Below, piece by piece: positions 33,454 to 45,800 of a stretch of DNA of 64,000 nt. Source of the stretch: Jaltomata sinuosa. Taxonomy: Eukaryota; Streptophyta; Magnoliopsida; Solanales; Solanaceae. Position 1 is the first letter of the stretch, and each line of letters opens with the position of its first letter. A program made the translations under genes and the position numbers. Below the pieces are notes generated by a model, which saw only the letters and a program-made list of their open reading frames with translations, searched no databases and had not been told where the DNA came from. The stretch lies in assembly GCA_003996215.1 (NCBI GenBank), contig QJPP01001763.1, positions 186,001 through 250,000 of the forward strand. Direction: 5' to 3'.

Positions 33454-34810
33454 CAAGTGTTCTTTTTCTTGTTTTTCACTCGATATTCGATACTCACTTC
33501 AAGATTTTTTACGCCCATAAAAAGGAAAAGTACTCCTTACCGAGATCTTTTTTTTTTTTTTTGGTTTTAAAAGGCACAAATTCAAGACCTCTAGATAAAG
33601 AATCTTATCCATTTCAGGATAGCTTTCGGTCAAAAGGTAAATTCTAAATGATAATACAACAGATTAAATTATATTATAGAAAAATTTATATGACAAACGT
33701 ATACAAGTACTTTTTTTTTTAATTTTCAAACTTTTTCATGTTTAATTGGCCAAAATAATTTGAAAAAACTTTCTCTAGAAAAATAATTTTCTAAAACATT
33801 AAGAAAAATGGACGTCTCTGGTGAGAGTGGGAAAAACAAATTTAATAAGTGACGTTTTATTGTGATTGTCTCGCTCCTACACCACTACCCACCCACCTCC
33901 TCCTTACCTCACCTCATAATATTTGCCTAGATTATATAAAAATTATACTTTAGAATAATATTTTCTATCAAATATCAGAGTATAAATTTAAAAATTATTT
34001 ACTTATTAGAAAAAAAAACAGTTTTCAAGAAAATATTTTTGTTTCATATCAAACACACCCCAAGTGGTGTAGAGCATTTCCTTAGTCTATTTTTTCATGG
34101 CTAAGAGAAACATGATAGAGTGACATGTACACTGTCTAGTGATATAAATTCATAAAAAAAAAAAAAAAAAAAGTGTGACATGTGTAAACATTGGGTAGAG
34201 AACAGATATATATACAGTTGGGGTTCAGGAATTTACATGCATATATATTCAATTGTTTTTATCTCTGTCTTAAAGTTCAAGCAAAGCAAAATAAATAAAT
34301 AAATAAAAATAATCAACCATTTGCTAGACCAACATTAAAATTCTAGCTATTATATGAGACGGTCGCACACTTTTAATATGTATCAAAGTAGACAAAGATC
34401 TTAAGTTCGACTCTCCATCACCTATTATCTAAAAGAATTTTCACCCTAAATCTCATGAAAAAAGATTATATTAAAACTAAGCGTTAACCATCATGCTAAA
34501 AATTATAGCTGATAGCAAGAACATAACTTTATTTTTTAACTAAGTTCAACAAGCAGGCGTCACGTTATCATGATTTCAATCCGGGCCACCCCAGGCAAGA
34601 TGTTGGTGGTTATCCAACAGATTAGAGTTAACATAAGAAGTGTACATGTTGAGACACAGCAAACATTTTTTTATTTTTTCAAAAAGAATATTTTATGTAT
34701 AACAAGTTAAGTTTTTAGATAAAATGATTACACGTACCAGAAGAAGTTGTTAGTGGGAACCTGCGGTAGCCATGAAAGCCTCCACCACCATTGCCTCCTC
34801 CAAGATCCAT
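31809..34810 (-). CDS. L1L: LEC1-type NF-Y subunit B (L1L/NF-YB6-like), apparent frameshift in the tail
   Basis: Exon 1 (34738-34810) encodes MDLGGGNGGGGFHGYRRFPL; exon 2 starts at 32490 in phase 1. As read, the frame stops at 32033 after 176 residues. The NF-YB histone-fold B domain is complete: VREQDRFMPIANVIRIMRKI, LPPHAKISDDSKETIQECVS and TITAEDVLWAMSKLGFDEYI. D73 in EQDRF is the residue that marks LEC1-type NF-YB proteins, which act with NF-YC in nuclear CCAAT-binding complexes controlling embryo and seed maturation. A 12-Asn run (AAC repeats) precedes the domain. Just after it, at a G6 run (C6 on plus, 32048-32053), the frame shifts; the other frame stays open to a stop at 31809 and reads GESFMLMKPRGALIHD, then a His-rich tail. 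Compared with the family, one base appears missing. This may be an assembly error or a real C-terminal change. Confidence 0.85.
32391..32427. repeat. GTT/AAC trinucleotide run encoding the poly-Asn tract
   Basis: GTTGTTGTTGTTATTGTTAT-type repeats on the plus strand encode 12 Asn in the L1L protein. Such runs expand and contract easily. Confidence 0.85.
32491..34737 (-). other. single long intron of the L1L gene
   Basis: A 2.2 kb AT-rich intron. It includes a decayed repeat near 32850-33010 (ATTATACATAAATGTGTC, CTTAAACTTGTATAAAGTTG) related to the foldback element at 30083, a (TA)n run at 33422-33452, and poly-A/T runs near 33547 and 34156. No coding exon was seen. Confidence 0.5.
33422..33452. 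repeat. TA microsatellite
   Basis: An uninterrupted TATATATATATATATATATA block lies within the L1L intron. Confidence 0.9.
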
Positions 34811-34908
34811 CTCTATACCTTAGGTATACACTTATCTTTTTTTGTATCAACAAGAAAAAGAGTAGTGTATGTATAATATTGGAAAGTGAATGGGCAAAGT
34901 AGTGGCCA

Positions 34909-34916
34909 TTTATATA
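34909..34916 (-). promoter_or_regulatory. TATA box of the L1L gene
   Basis: The minus strand reads TATATAAA about 100 bp upstream of the start codon at 34810, a normal spacing for a leader of about 70 nt. Confidence 0.55.
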
Positions 34917-35028
34917 GAAGATACAATTAATTAGAGTGTCTTTTTCTTCTTTTTTTTTTTAAAAAAGAGTTTGTTTGAAAGAAATACTCCCTTCGCGCGT
35001 TCTTAAATAAGTGGTGTTTTTAGCTTGA

Positions 35029-35303
35029 GTTATACTCTTTCCGTCTCATATTAATTGATCACTTTATTAAAAATAGTTGTTCCACATTAGTTGTTCGTCT
35101 TACTAAATTAAGAAAAAATTAATTAAAAAAATTCTCATATTACCCTTCCAATTAATTCTTTTTGAAAGTGTAAACACTTGTTTGTATAGTTACAAAAAAG
35201 GTTTCTTAAGGAGTGAATTAGTAAAACTGTCTTCTTATTTATGATTTCTTAAGATGCGTGTAAAAAGAAAAGTAACCAACTAATATGGGACGGAGGGAGT
35301 AAC
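35029..35303. mobile_element. Stowaway-like MITE upstream of the L1L gene
   Basis: ACTCTTTCCGTCTCATATTA and TAATATGGGACGGAGGGAGT are inverted termini flanked by TA-like bases. It lies about 220 bp upstream of the L1L start codon. Confidence 0.75.
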
Positions 35304-36195
35304 TCTTAAGAAACTACTCATTTAATTTCTAGAAAACAAAGAGTGCTTTTACTAATTTACCCTTAATAAATACTTGAAAAAGATGCAACGCTTTAGTAAT
35401 TTCCTGGTTATGTAAAATTTTCTTTATTTAAAGAAGTGTAGAATTGGAAGAACGTTATTAATGTCTTCTTAATTATCTAAAACATGACCACTTATTTAGA
35501 AACAAAATGAAAAGGCTAAAGAACCACTTATCTAAAAACGGAGGAAGTAAACTATTCATATTAATCATTATTTCTTAAGAGACGTGTAAAATTTCGAACA
35601 AGTAAAAGTGAACGAAAAAGAGAGAGTTTGTTTGAAAGAAAGTAGAAGATCATCACCGTATGGCAAGTAAAAAGGAACGAAGGGAGAGTATTGTTTTTTC
35701 TTAATGAACGTGCCAAATTTATATGTGACAAGTAAAAATGAACCGAGGGATCGGAGTTTCAAAAAAGATTAAAGATCACCGCGTGGCAAGAGGGCGTAGT
35801 GAACGAGAAGAAGTAATACGCCGGTAAGAAAATAGGCAACATCAATTGGCTAAATTTTTTTTTGCAGCATTGACCGGCACAGCATGCAATAATAAACTGA
35901 CTAATTTTACTTTATACTAATAATAACTTTTTTTCTTCTTCTTTTTCAATGCAAAAAATTGATGAAATTGAATTTTGGCCTTTATAATTTATAGTAGTAA
36001 GTAGTAGTACTATTTCCCAATCCAATTGAAACTGCCCATTATATATATTCATTCATGTAATCGAACTAGCCACTAGCCAGTACCTAACGGGTGCAGGCGG
36101 GGGGATGTATGGTTCGAGATACGATTTTGACAGAATTCAATAATTTTAGTTAGATAGTATAATTGTAGTATTTGTTTTTTGTTCAGTTATCGTAT
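35304..36195. other. intergenic DNA upstream of the L1L gene
   Basis: AT-rich DNA with decayed repeats of GTGTAAAAT and AAGTAAAAGTGAACGAA type. Nothing coding was recognised. Confidence 0.35.
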
Positions 36196-36198
36196 TAT

Positions 36199-36232
<34 letters not shown>
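36196..36232. repeat. GTT microsatellite
   Basis: A run of about 11 TTG/GTT units. The next TS module lies just downstream, so it may be the tail of an older copy. Confidence 0.85.
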
Positions 36233-36295
36233 CTCTTCTTTAGGTTCTTCGCTACTGTAGTTGTTTTACATATATACTTGCTTCTTTTTTTTGTA

Positions 36296-36445
36296 TGCTT
36301 TACTTGAACCGAAGGTCTATCGGAAACAGTCTTTCTATCTTTACAAGGTAAGAGTAAGACTGCATACACACCATCGATCTCCAAACTCCACTCGTGGAAT
36401 TACACTGGTTTTCTTTTTCTTGTTGTTGTTGTTATTGTGTTTATC
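36296..36445 (+). mobile_element. TS/RTE-type SINE-LINE 3' end
   Basis: AGGTCTATCGGAAACAGTCT, AAGGTAAGAGTAAGACTGC, CACTCGTGGAATTACACTGG and a TTGTTGTTGTTG tail match the TS module. Confidence 0.75.
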
Positions 36446-36448
36446 TTG

Positions 36449-36566
36449 TGTTTGGACATGTGATATGAAGTCTTGAATTCAAATCAACGTTTAGATATGC
36501 AATAAAACTTAAACTTCAAATCGATTTGATTTCAAGTCATGATTCCATATCGCATGTCCAAACGAA
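36449..36566. mobile_element. small foldback MITE
   Basis: GTTTGGACATGTGATATGAA at the left pairs with TTCCATATCGCATGTCCAAA at the right. AAGTCTTGAATTCAAATC and GATTTGATTTCAAG also pair. Confidence 0.65.
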
Positions 36567-37171
36567 CTCTTAGTTTATAGATCCTACCAAACGACCCCTA
36601 CGGGATGGTATCACTTTTTTTTTGTTGTGAAAACCAACTTTATAGTGAAGATTAGGCACGACTCTTACCTCGTATATTAATAATACGTAGCAAAATACAT
36701 GAGCGAGAGGGACGAATAACTTGACCTCTCCAAAAGATAGAAATGTGAGCATTGACCATGTGAGTATAACAACATATTCAATATAATCTCAAAAATACTT
36801 ATTTTTGATATAAGAGTCAAGTAATACGAGAGACAGAGGGATATTTTTTTTTCTTTCCCAATTAATCGAATTGAAATTGAATGCTGCAATTCAAAATCCT
36901 CGATTCATGTGACCAAACTAGTAATTAAGTGCCAAAAACGACAAATTTAATTTTACATATGAATTATGAGAGTAAAGTTACTGTCTTCTGGTTGGTGTGG
37001 AACTTGGAACTTGCTCCTTATAGTCCTCATCCAATTGATCTTCCTATATGTCATTTTCATTACACCAATAATTTTTCTTACAATTATTTCATTCGATGTT
37101 CGATATTCATAGTAGAATTAAAAGCGAAGTTATATGAGTGTAAGGGAGTTCACTGCACCCGCTCTTTTAAC

Positions 37172-37602
37172 AACTTGTTTGGATAGTGGTTAGTCATGAT
37201 ATAGTATTGTATTGTTTGTATGAGTACCATGTTTGTTTTGATGGTAACTTAAAATAAATAGTATGGTATGATTTAATTTCATGGTTATTTAACCATGAAA
37301 AGCCCCATTCTATTGTACCACCGATTTGGTGGTATCCCATGGTAATTTAATTTCTCTTTCCAATTATGCCCTTATTTAATATTAATAAATTTAACATTTA
37401 TAATAATTTAGGGTATTTCAGTAAACTTACCAACTACGATACAATCAAATCAAACAACACAATACAATACAATACATTAAGAAACAACAGCCAACCATAC
37501 AGTCTAGCCAAACATTGTATTAATAATACAGTATAATACAATATTGTACGATACAATACCATACATTATGAAACCATGGGTAACCACCATCCAAACAAAG
37601 GG
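37172..37602. mobile_element. MITE with TTTGGATAGTGGTTA termini
   Basis: TTGTTTGGATAGTGGTTAGT pairs with GGGTAACCACCATCCAAACA. TATAGTATTGTATTG-type sequence on the left pairs with CAATACCATAC and CAATACAATAC blocks on the right. Confidence 0.7.
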
Positions 37603-37874
37603 TAAAGGGCGGCGGCTTGAAATGTTACCTTATTATTAGAAAAAGATTTGGAACCCTAACCAACATTTTGGATTTTGGAATTTTTGCCCCAACCGAGGTT
37701 AGGGGGTCGTCAGACCGTAGCTTGCTGCTAAAAAGCGTTGCTAGGCTAGCGCTTATATAGTAGATGTTGAGTCCTCTTGACAGCTTCTTCGTGTGTTTAC
37801 TTCCTTATTTTTTGAACTTTTTAATGAGAAATTTGGTTTGGCTGCTAATTGGGACTCTTCGGATTTGCGCCACG

Positions 37875-38045
37875 TAAGACCTATTTGATGGAAAGAGCTC
37901 CTGCCGGGATTTATTTTATTTCTAGGACTCGAACCCCCAAAGCCTTGATGATACCATTAAGACCTATTTAAGGGGAAAAGCTCCTATCTGGATTTTTTTT
38001 TAATTTCTAGGACTCGAACCCGCAACCCTCGATGATATCATATTA
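37875..38045 (-). mobile_element. duplicated SINE-like fragment with tRNA-type B box
   Basis: AAGACCTATTTGATGGAAAG with CTAGGACTCGAACCCCC is followed by a second copy, AAGACCTATTTAAGGGGAAA with CTAGGACTCGAACCCGC. The reverse complement holds GGGTTCGAGTCCTAG, a tRNA-like B box. Confidence 0.55.
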
Positions 38046-38720
38046 ATAACTTTATTATACGAATAAAACACTTCAATAATATGACTTAACTGTAGATATA
38101 TTTTGTATTCTAAAATCGAACACTTAAAATTTTTATATTATGAAAATCTTGCCCTAATACTAGTTTGAATAGAATTTCTAGTTTACAACGGTCTTAAGTA
38201 TTTAGGTTTAAAAATATAATTAGGTATATGCAACTAAATATATTAAAATAAAATAAAGACAAATTAAGACTACAAATAGGAAGTTAATTTTTATTCGCAC
38301 ATTTTTTCTAAAATATGTCTTTAAAAACTCTAAAACTGACAATAATCACAAATTACTTAATTAGGATTACAAAACCTATTCCAATATGAATTGGGAGAAA
38401 CAAATCTTAATTAAACATGAATTAAATAAATATCAAATTCTAAACAACTTAAATTAAATAAATATCAAATCCTAAACAAATTTGGTTTTATTATTCCAAC
38501 GTAACCTCTTTGCATATATCTAAAAGGATTAAGAAAACATTTCGTTGATTATTGTTATCATTAATCTACTCAATTTAGGATTTAGGGGTGTCTAATCTAC
38601 CTATATAAATAGGAGGCCTTGGCATATAGAAAAAACACTCACTTGTGAAAAAACTAAGTAGAGGACTCTCTCCTGGTACGGAGTCGCGTTTGTTAGGGAG
38701 CGTTTTATATATTCTTCTTC
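38046..38720. other. AT-rich upstream region of the transporter pseudogene
   Basis: Mostly AT-rich DNA without genes. CTATATAAAT at 38601-38610 is a plausible TATA box that would have served the transporter copy starting at 38721. Confidence 0.4.
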
Positions 38721-39015
38721 ATGGCTTGTATTGTTGAAAATGGAGTTAATGATCATAGTGATAAGAGGACGGAGGAGGAGAGAGCTATATAGACGAATGG
38801 CTACCGATAACGTCGAACCGTAATGCCAAGTGGTGGTACTCAACAATGCACAATGTCACAACCATGGTTGGTGCTGGTGTTCTTAGTCTCCCTTATGCCA
38901 TGTCCGAGATGGGATGGGGTGTTGGCGTAACAGTAATGTTACTCTCGTGGAGTATCAACTGGTTGTGCATCATAGTTGGTGTACTTTTGACTCTTTTATC
39001 TCCTATTGGTGGATT
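38721..39015 (+). pseudogene. lysine/histidine transporter (LHT, AAAP family) pseudogene
   Basis: From ATG 38721 the frame reads MACIVENGVNDHSDKRTEEE, then RAI and a TAG stop. Shifting frame there recovers DEWLPITS and RNAKWWYSTMHNVTTMVGAG, VLSLPYAMSEMGWGVGVTVM. These are the N-terminal cytosolic segment and first membrane spans of plant LHT amino-acid permeases, plasma-membrane proton/amino-acid importers. Downstream the match decays (LLSWSINWLC in one frame, WWIMEHHQICQ in another), and the remaining eight or so membrane spans are absent. The copy is therefore frameshifted and truncated. A TATA-like CTATATAAAT remains upstream. Confidence 0.8.
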
Positions 39016-39817
39016 ATGGAGCATCATCAAATCTGCCAAGACTTATCACTTCTACCAATGATGATGGGGAATCGAATTTGGGTTTCAACACATCAAACCG
39101 TTCATCAATCAGAGTTTCGTACAAGAAGTTATGGGCGTTTTACGAAAGCAGCGGCCAATATGATTTTATGGAATTTTCAGATTATACATTTGCATTTTAT
39201 TTATTTTTAATTTACATGTTTATGGTTTTATACCCTGCATGTTTATTGTAAGCCAGGTATGCAGAATTTTTATGGTAATTTTTTCAGTTTTATAAAAGCT
39301 TTCATGTCTCTTTTAAGTATGGATGTTTGTTGAAGTTTTGGGGGGAAAAGGGTATTTTCGGCCACGTTTGTGTTACTTAAAGTGCTGAAGGTCAAAAGTT
39401 AAAGAATTCTTGCGAATGACCTGAATTTTACTCCCAAAGTGGAACTTCTCAGAGCAAATCTGAATTAGTCGAGCTCCAAAACTGGTACTGAACACGGGAT
39501 GGGAAACCAAAAAGAAAAGAACACCGAACTCTCGGAACATGTGTCACATAACTTTCCACCAGTAACTCGTTGACAACATGGAATTAGAATCACATTCCAA
39601 ATTGCAATATTTTACACCAAAAGGAAAAATGTTTGATGTTCTGATACAATTTGTCAAGATGAACAAATCTAGTATAGCAAATAATGCCACAACTGGCAAT
39701 TGTATGATCTTAGGATTGGCATGAAAAAAATCCTCATCAAGCAAAGGACCATTCATTTGTCATCTCATCATAATGTTGTTCAAGCATTTGGCACAAAAAT
39801 ATGATGACAAATAAACA
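39016..39817. other. decayed pseudogene tail and probable TRS31 3' UTR
   Basis: The left part may hold unrecognisable remains of the transporter copy. The right part, from about 39540, probably is the 3' UTR of the TRS31 gene. No other coding sequence was supported. Confidence 0.35.
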
Positions 39818-42800
39818 TCAACCTAGTGTTGCTTCCCTTCTTAGTACCTGTACAAGCAGTAGTAGCATTAGTATTGAAACACCCATAAGTTTTTCAAAGA
39901 AAGAAATTGTCAAATATAAGTTTACTCTGTGCACTTTGGTAGTCATAGTATTGCGCGGGGGAAGAGGGGAGAGAGAGAGATGTGCTTTTAGTCCATCAAA
40001 TATCGATAAGTTCTTGATTTTTTGTTAAGCACATTTAACTTTCAGTTTATTGATATGGGGAGTTTTGATCTTCTACTTATATGAATCTTTACGAATTTAA
40101 TGAATTATACAATGCTAAACCATTTAATCACCAATGTGTTTATGTTTAAATTCGTACTATTGCTTCATATTTGATCGTAATGCAATTCTAAGATGATCTA
40201 TATACCACATATCTCTTATATACAGGGACTTAAAGACACATTTTTATTAGTTTAAGGTTAAATGTGCTTAGGTTACCATAGCATATGGCCATTTTACAAC
40301 TGACCCAACCTTGACCTCATGCCAAGATGAGTAACAATCTAACATTATCGTCACGTAAAGAAAATACTCAATCTGTTTCATTTTATGTGACACTACTTTC
40401 CTGTCTGTATCATAGTATGTTCCAAAAAAAATGATACCTTTCTATATTTTGAAACAGTTAGCTTTTTTAAACTATGCAGTTTACCCTTTTTATAGCCACA
40501 CAAATTTCATGGCATGTTTATGACCACAAGTTCCAAAAGGTTTTCTTTCTTTCTTAAACTCGGCGCCCAGTCAAACATGTTTACATAAAATGAGACGGAA
40601 GAAGTAGTCAATTGCGTCGGTGGTACTTAAGAACTCAGTAAAGCAGCCAACAAGTATAGTTAAACAAAAAGATCAAATAAGACTGATTTACCTCTTCAGC
40701 AAATTTTATCAAAATTGTTGTCCGTGGTCGGTGCTGCCCCTCCACAGGGACAAAATGAGCCGTCACTACCGCTGGGAAACCCGCATTTTCCAGAACTCCC
40801 TTCGAGAGGAAAATAAAATAAATATAGCTCGTAGGAATGGGAAACGAAGCAAAGTCGATAATGTTCTTACCCTTACAATACCCGCAACAAAAGCTCCACA
40901 GTTGAAAGCACCCATATCTTTTGGAATTGAAATGAATCTAAAATTCAAATGCATATTACCCAAAAATGAAATATGAGAGTTAGTCCAGTAAGTAGATAAT
41001 CGGAAGCATTTATAGTGGCTTCGGTAGAAATCACCTGTTGACAAGGAGCTCCTTCTCACTAATCATATATTCATCTTCATGTTCAGTACCTTTCTCAAGT
41101 GAATCAGCAACCTGATACACAAAAGCGAAAATGTTTCACTTAGTTCAACTGTCCAACAAAGTCATCTGCAGATAACTTGGACACTGAAGGTAAAAGTAAG
41201 CTAGAAGAGCCATCACGCCAAAAGCCATGATGTCACTCAATTGGAAGGAGCATGAACAATTGAGAAAAGTTAAAGAGATGTCAGCGAAGACGATGAACTG
41301 TAGCTCCGACCACATTAAAGTTTTACGCATGGTTAAAATGCTGCCCAAAATAGGTTCTTAATTTTAGGTTACAGGAAACAACTATGATCAGAATATCAAC
41401 TCCAGTATGCTTGCTTACAAAGACATTTTTCCTTCTTGTGACTTCAGTCATGTGAAATCTCTCTCACAGTATACTGATGAATCTTAGCCAAAAGCTGACC
41501 AGCATATTGAATTACCACAAAGCGTATCTGATATTCCATCAAACAATACTAAAATGAAGAAAACGTGGACCACAACATTCACATGCTCCATGAAATACAT
41601 CCTAAGCAGTTGAATAAGTGATAGCATATATGCTTAAGGTTTCCAAGGTTGCTGCTAAGCGAGTTACTTGAAAACATGGGGAAGAAAGAGTGTTTGCTCC
41701 TAAAAGTATAAGAACTCAATCTTGTTAAATGATCAGTTTTTCTCCTTTTGCACTGAAAAAGTTTCCAATCATCCCTACATCCACTGTCTAAAACCAAGCA
41801 TATACACAAACGCCAATAAACCAAGAGAAAGCTGAAGCACTGTCCCCCCAAGAAAACAAATTAGTATATCCAAAAAGAGATGGGAAAGGTGTTTAAGCAA
41901 AAAAGGGGGAGACAGAAAGAAGAAAAAGAAGTTGACCTTCCCAAACAAAACCTTCCATACTGTGCTGTGCACAAACGATAATATACCCAGTAGTCGTGTC
42001 TCCCTTCTGTTTCCCTGCAGCATTATGAAGATTTTAGAACAAGTATCGCGTCTACTTTGAAAATAAAACTTGTCAGCTAGTAGCCTGGTACTACAAATGA
42101 CCATCACAATTTGCTTGCTTAAATATTAGAAAGTAACTTTATAGGATTTTATGTAATATTGCGCTCTTCACGTAGTAAAGCAGCCATGATAGTAGCAGTC
42201 AGTGTTGTCAAAGGCGCACTTAAGCCCTGAAGCGAGGCTAAAAACACGTTGAGCGCTTCGCCTCGCTTAATGTACGCTTCAGTGTCGTCAGCAAGGCTCT
42301 AAGACAAACTTTTCCTTGCGAATGAGCCTTTCCTGGAGAAGCGACACTAACAAATGATCTTTCACTTTATCGTAAAACAAAGTCAATTTGTTGGTCAATA
42401 TATTTGTTATTCATGCTTATAATTATTAGTCTTGGACTGAACTTACATATATTTGTATGTTTTCTCCATTTCTGCTTTTCTCATTAAAGTCCATGCTTTA
42501 TATGCGCTTTGTGCTTAAAGCCCCAACGGACCTTAAGAGTTTTTCTGCGCTTTTCGCTTTCGATAACACTGGCAGCCGTAGAGCTAGCTCCTCTCCCTGT
42601 CTATTCTTGATTTCGACCAAATTCTGAACTTTTTATTGGGGAATGACTTAGGTTAAGTTATGTGCTAAGTTTACAGGTAGTCATCATATTTCTCCTCTAC
42701 AGTTTCCTAGTCTAAAGTGTCAAAATCTGGTTGAAAAACATTTCCCATTTCAGGAACAATTTGAAGATGTAAACATGAATATGTTCAAAATTACTGTAAG

Positions 42801-45800
42801 TAAATATGCTTGAAGTATAGATTTCTATGTAATGGACACAGATTAAATAGAAATAACTGGCCCAGAGAATTATCTGTTAGTCGAGGTTAACTGGTTTGAC
42901 AACAGATACCTAGCATCCAGATATGGAGTTGCTCTAAGTGAAGATGTTAAAAACAGAACATTAAGGTGGCAATTGCATTGAAGCTTCATACCTTTTCCCT
43001 GTGGCAGAGGAGTTCTAAAATCCGTGCTCCAACAGCATAGCCAGCATCCTCTAACCTATTTTCCAGAAAATCATTAACATCTACAAGAATGAGGTCACAA
43101 ATACACTGAAATTTGTGTCGATGGCAAAACCTTATGGCAAAAACTATCAAACTTAAAACGCAAGAAAAATCTAAGCTCAAAGTTCGCGGAAGATTCTTCT
43201 TATCCTTTGGTACTTCAATTAGACTGATATTCAATCCCCTTTCTTAATGCCTTCTTTTAGCACTAAATGATCAGGCAAACGGATCCTTTCACAAATATAG
43301 GTGTCAGCAAAAATAGCAATTTTATTCCTTTCGATAAGGGAAGATTTCAAGAAAATGGATGTAAAAGTATCAACCATGGCATACAAGCAGTTAAAATTGC
43401 TAATCCTTACCCCAAGGTGATCATTCCTTTCATCTGACAATAATAATATGGAGAATGGAGATGCATTAATTTTTTTCCTATATTGACATCATACGATGGC
43501 AAAGACTCTTAAACATCAAGAAGATATAGTGGGAATAAGAAAAACAAAGAGCATCAGCTATGGGGCCGACTGTGTTCATGGTTGGGATACAATAGAGCAT
43601 TTGGTAGCTGGAGTAATGAGTTACAATGGGCCTGCCATATAGCTAAGAGGAGAAATGGTTCTGCTAATACTACATGTTGTATTTTCAATGGTTATTGCTT
43701 TGATTTGGAGGTAGAGAAATGCTATTCAATTCCAGCAATCCAAGTTTGAGGCTGACCACATTTGCAGGGAGATTGTGCTGCATCTCCATCTTACAGGAAG
43801 CAAGATTGTAAAGTAGAAGCAAGCATTACTGAAACTTAACTCATTCCCTTAATTGTATGCTTAGCTCATAGTGCAACGAGGAATGTAATTGAGTCACTTA
43901 TTCTGTTGGCTGTGTAAGGATGAAAAGAGCTTGTGCTCTGGTAGCTATAGTATAACAGGATAGGATTAGGTGTTTAGTCCTTTGATGTAGTGGAGTGGAT
44001 GGTCAAAACTTCGCTCCTGGTCCTTACTGTAAATATTTTTTGGTATGAATGACAGTCTACTGGTGAACCCAAAAAAAACAAAAAACAAAGAGCATCTCCA
44101 TATTCAGAGTAAAATGATCAATCAATCAATTAAGCCTCCCCTCCAATGTAGTTAGTGTATGAATCTTCCATAACCATTTTGCCCTATTCGGGTCCATTCC
44201 AATACTAGTAATTCTTTAAGTTGCACAGACATACAAGTCACTTTCCCTCTAATTTCAGCAATACAAGGGCAACAACAACAACTACAACTCAGTGTCAAAC
44301 AAGTCGGGGTTCGACTACATCAATACCCAATTTTTCATTTAAGCTCATTTGATGACGATTCCTCATAATTCAGCAATACAAAGGCATATAAACAAAAAGC
44401 AGAGTTCTTGAAAATCACCTTCGCTCTAATTCAGTAATGTTGTCCACTTGAGTCTGATTGTACTGAACAAGCTCCGAAAACAAGAAAGCAAAAGCACTCA
44501 AACTAACCTGCAAAGGACCTCAATCACTGATCTTCAAAGTAAATCCCCACCAACCCCACCCTCTAGCTAAAAAGACTTAAAATTGGTAACATGGGTCAAT
44601 GTTATTAGGATCCATAGTAAAAAAGAACCCTTTTTATCCTTGAACAACTAAGAGGATTTAGAACACAAAATTGAGTTCAGCAAAAGCACTAAAACTGACC
44701 TGCAAAGTACATCCCCCACCCCACTCACACCCTCTAGCTAAAAAGATTTAAAATTGGTAATATGGGTCAATGTTGTTAGGATCTATAGTGAAAAAGAGCT
44801 TTTTTTTTCTTTCTTGAATTGCTTAGAGGATTTAGAACACAAAATTGAATTAAGCTTTAGGCCTCAATCACTAATCTGCAAGACCCCCCCCCCACAACCA
44901 ATACACACCAACCACTGCCACAACACCCTTAAAAAGATCTAAAATTGGTAACATGGGTCAATGTTATTAGGATCTGTAATGAAAAAGAACCCCTTTTTTT
45001 TCCTTGAACAGCTTAGAGATTTGGAACACAAAATTGAGTTAAGCTTTAGGACTCAATCACTAATCTGCAACGTATATCACCCCCCCCCCCCCCAAACTCA
45101 CCCCCACCAATACCCTCTAGCTAAAAAGATTTAAAATTAGTAACATGGGTCAAATGTTATTAGGATCTATAGTGAAAAAGAACCCCTTTTTATTCTTGAA
45201 CAGCTAAGAGATTTAGAACACAAAATTGAGTTAAGCTTTAGGACTCAATCACTAATCTGCAACGTATATCCCCCCCCCCCCCCCAAACTCACCCCCACCA
45301 ATACCCTCTAGCTAAAAAGATTTAAAATTAGTAACATGGGTCAAATGTTATTAGGATCTATAGTGAAAAAGAACCCCTTTTTATTCTTGAACAGCTAAGA
45401 GATTTAGAACACAAAATTGTGTTAAGATTTAGGCCTCAATCACTAATCTGCAAAGTATATCCCTCCCCACCCCCACCCCATCCCATCAACACCCTCTAGC
45501 TAAAAAGATTTTAAATTGGTAACATGGGTCAATGTTATTAAGATCCATAGTGAAAAAGAACCCTTTTTTTTCTTTCTTGAACTACTAAGAGGATTTAAAA
45601 CACAAATTTGAGTTAAGCAAAAGCACTCAAAGTCTCAAACTCACCTGCAAATGACCTCAATCACTAGTCTGCAAAGTATAATCCCCACCCCCACCCCCAC
45701 CACACCCACAACCTCTAGCTAAAAAGATTTAAATTTGGTAACTTGGGTCAATGTTATTAGGATCTATACTCCCCCCCACCCCACCCCACCAACACCCTAT

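Noticed and set aside
39544..39756. Minus-strand 70-codon open frame downstream of TRS31
   Set aside because: No family resemblance, and it lies where the TRS31 3' UTR is expected.
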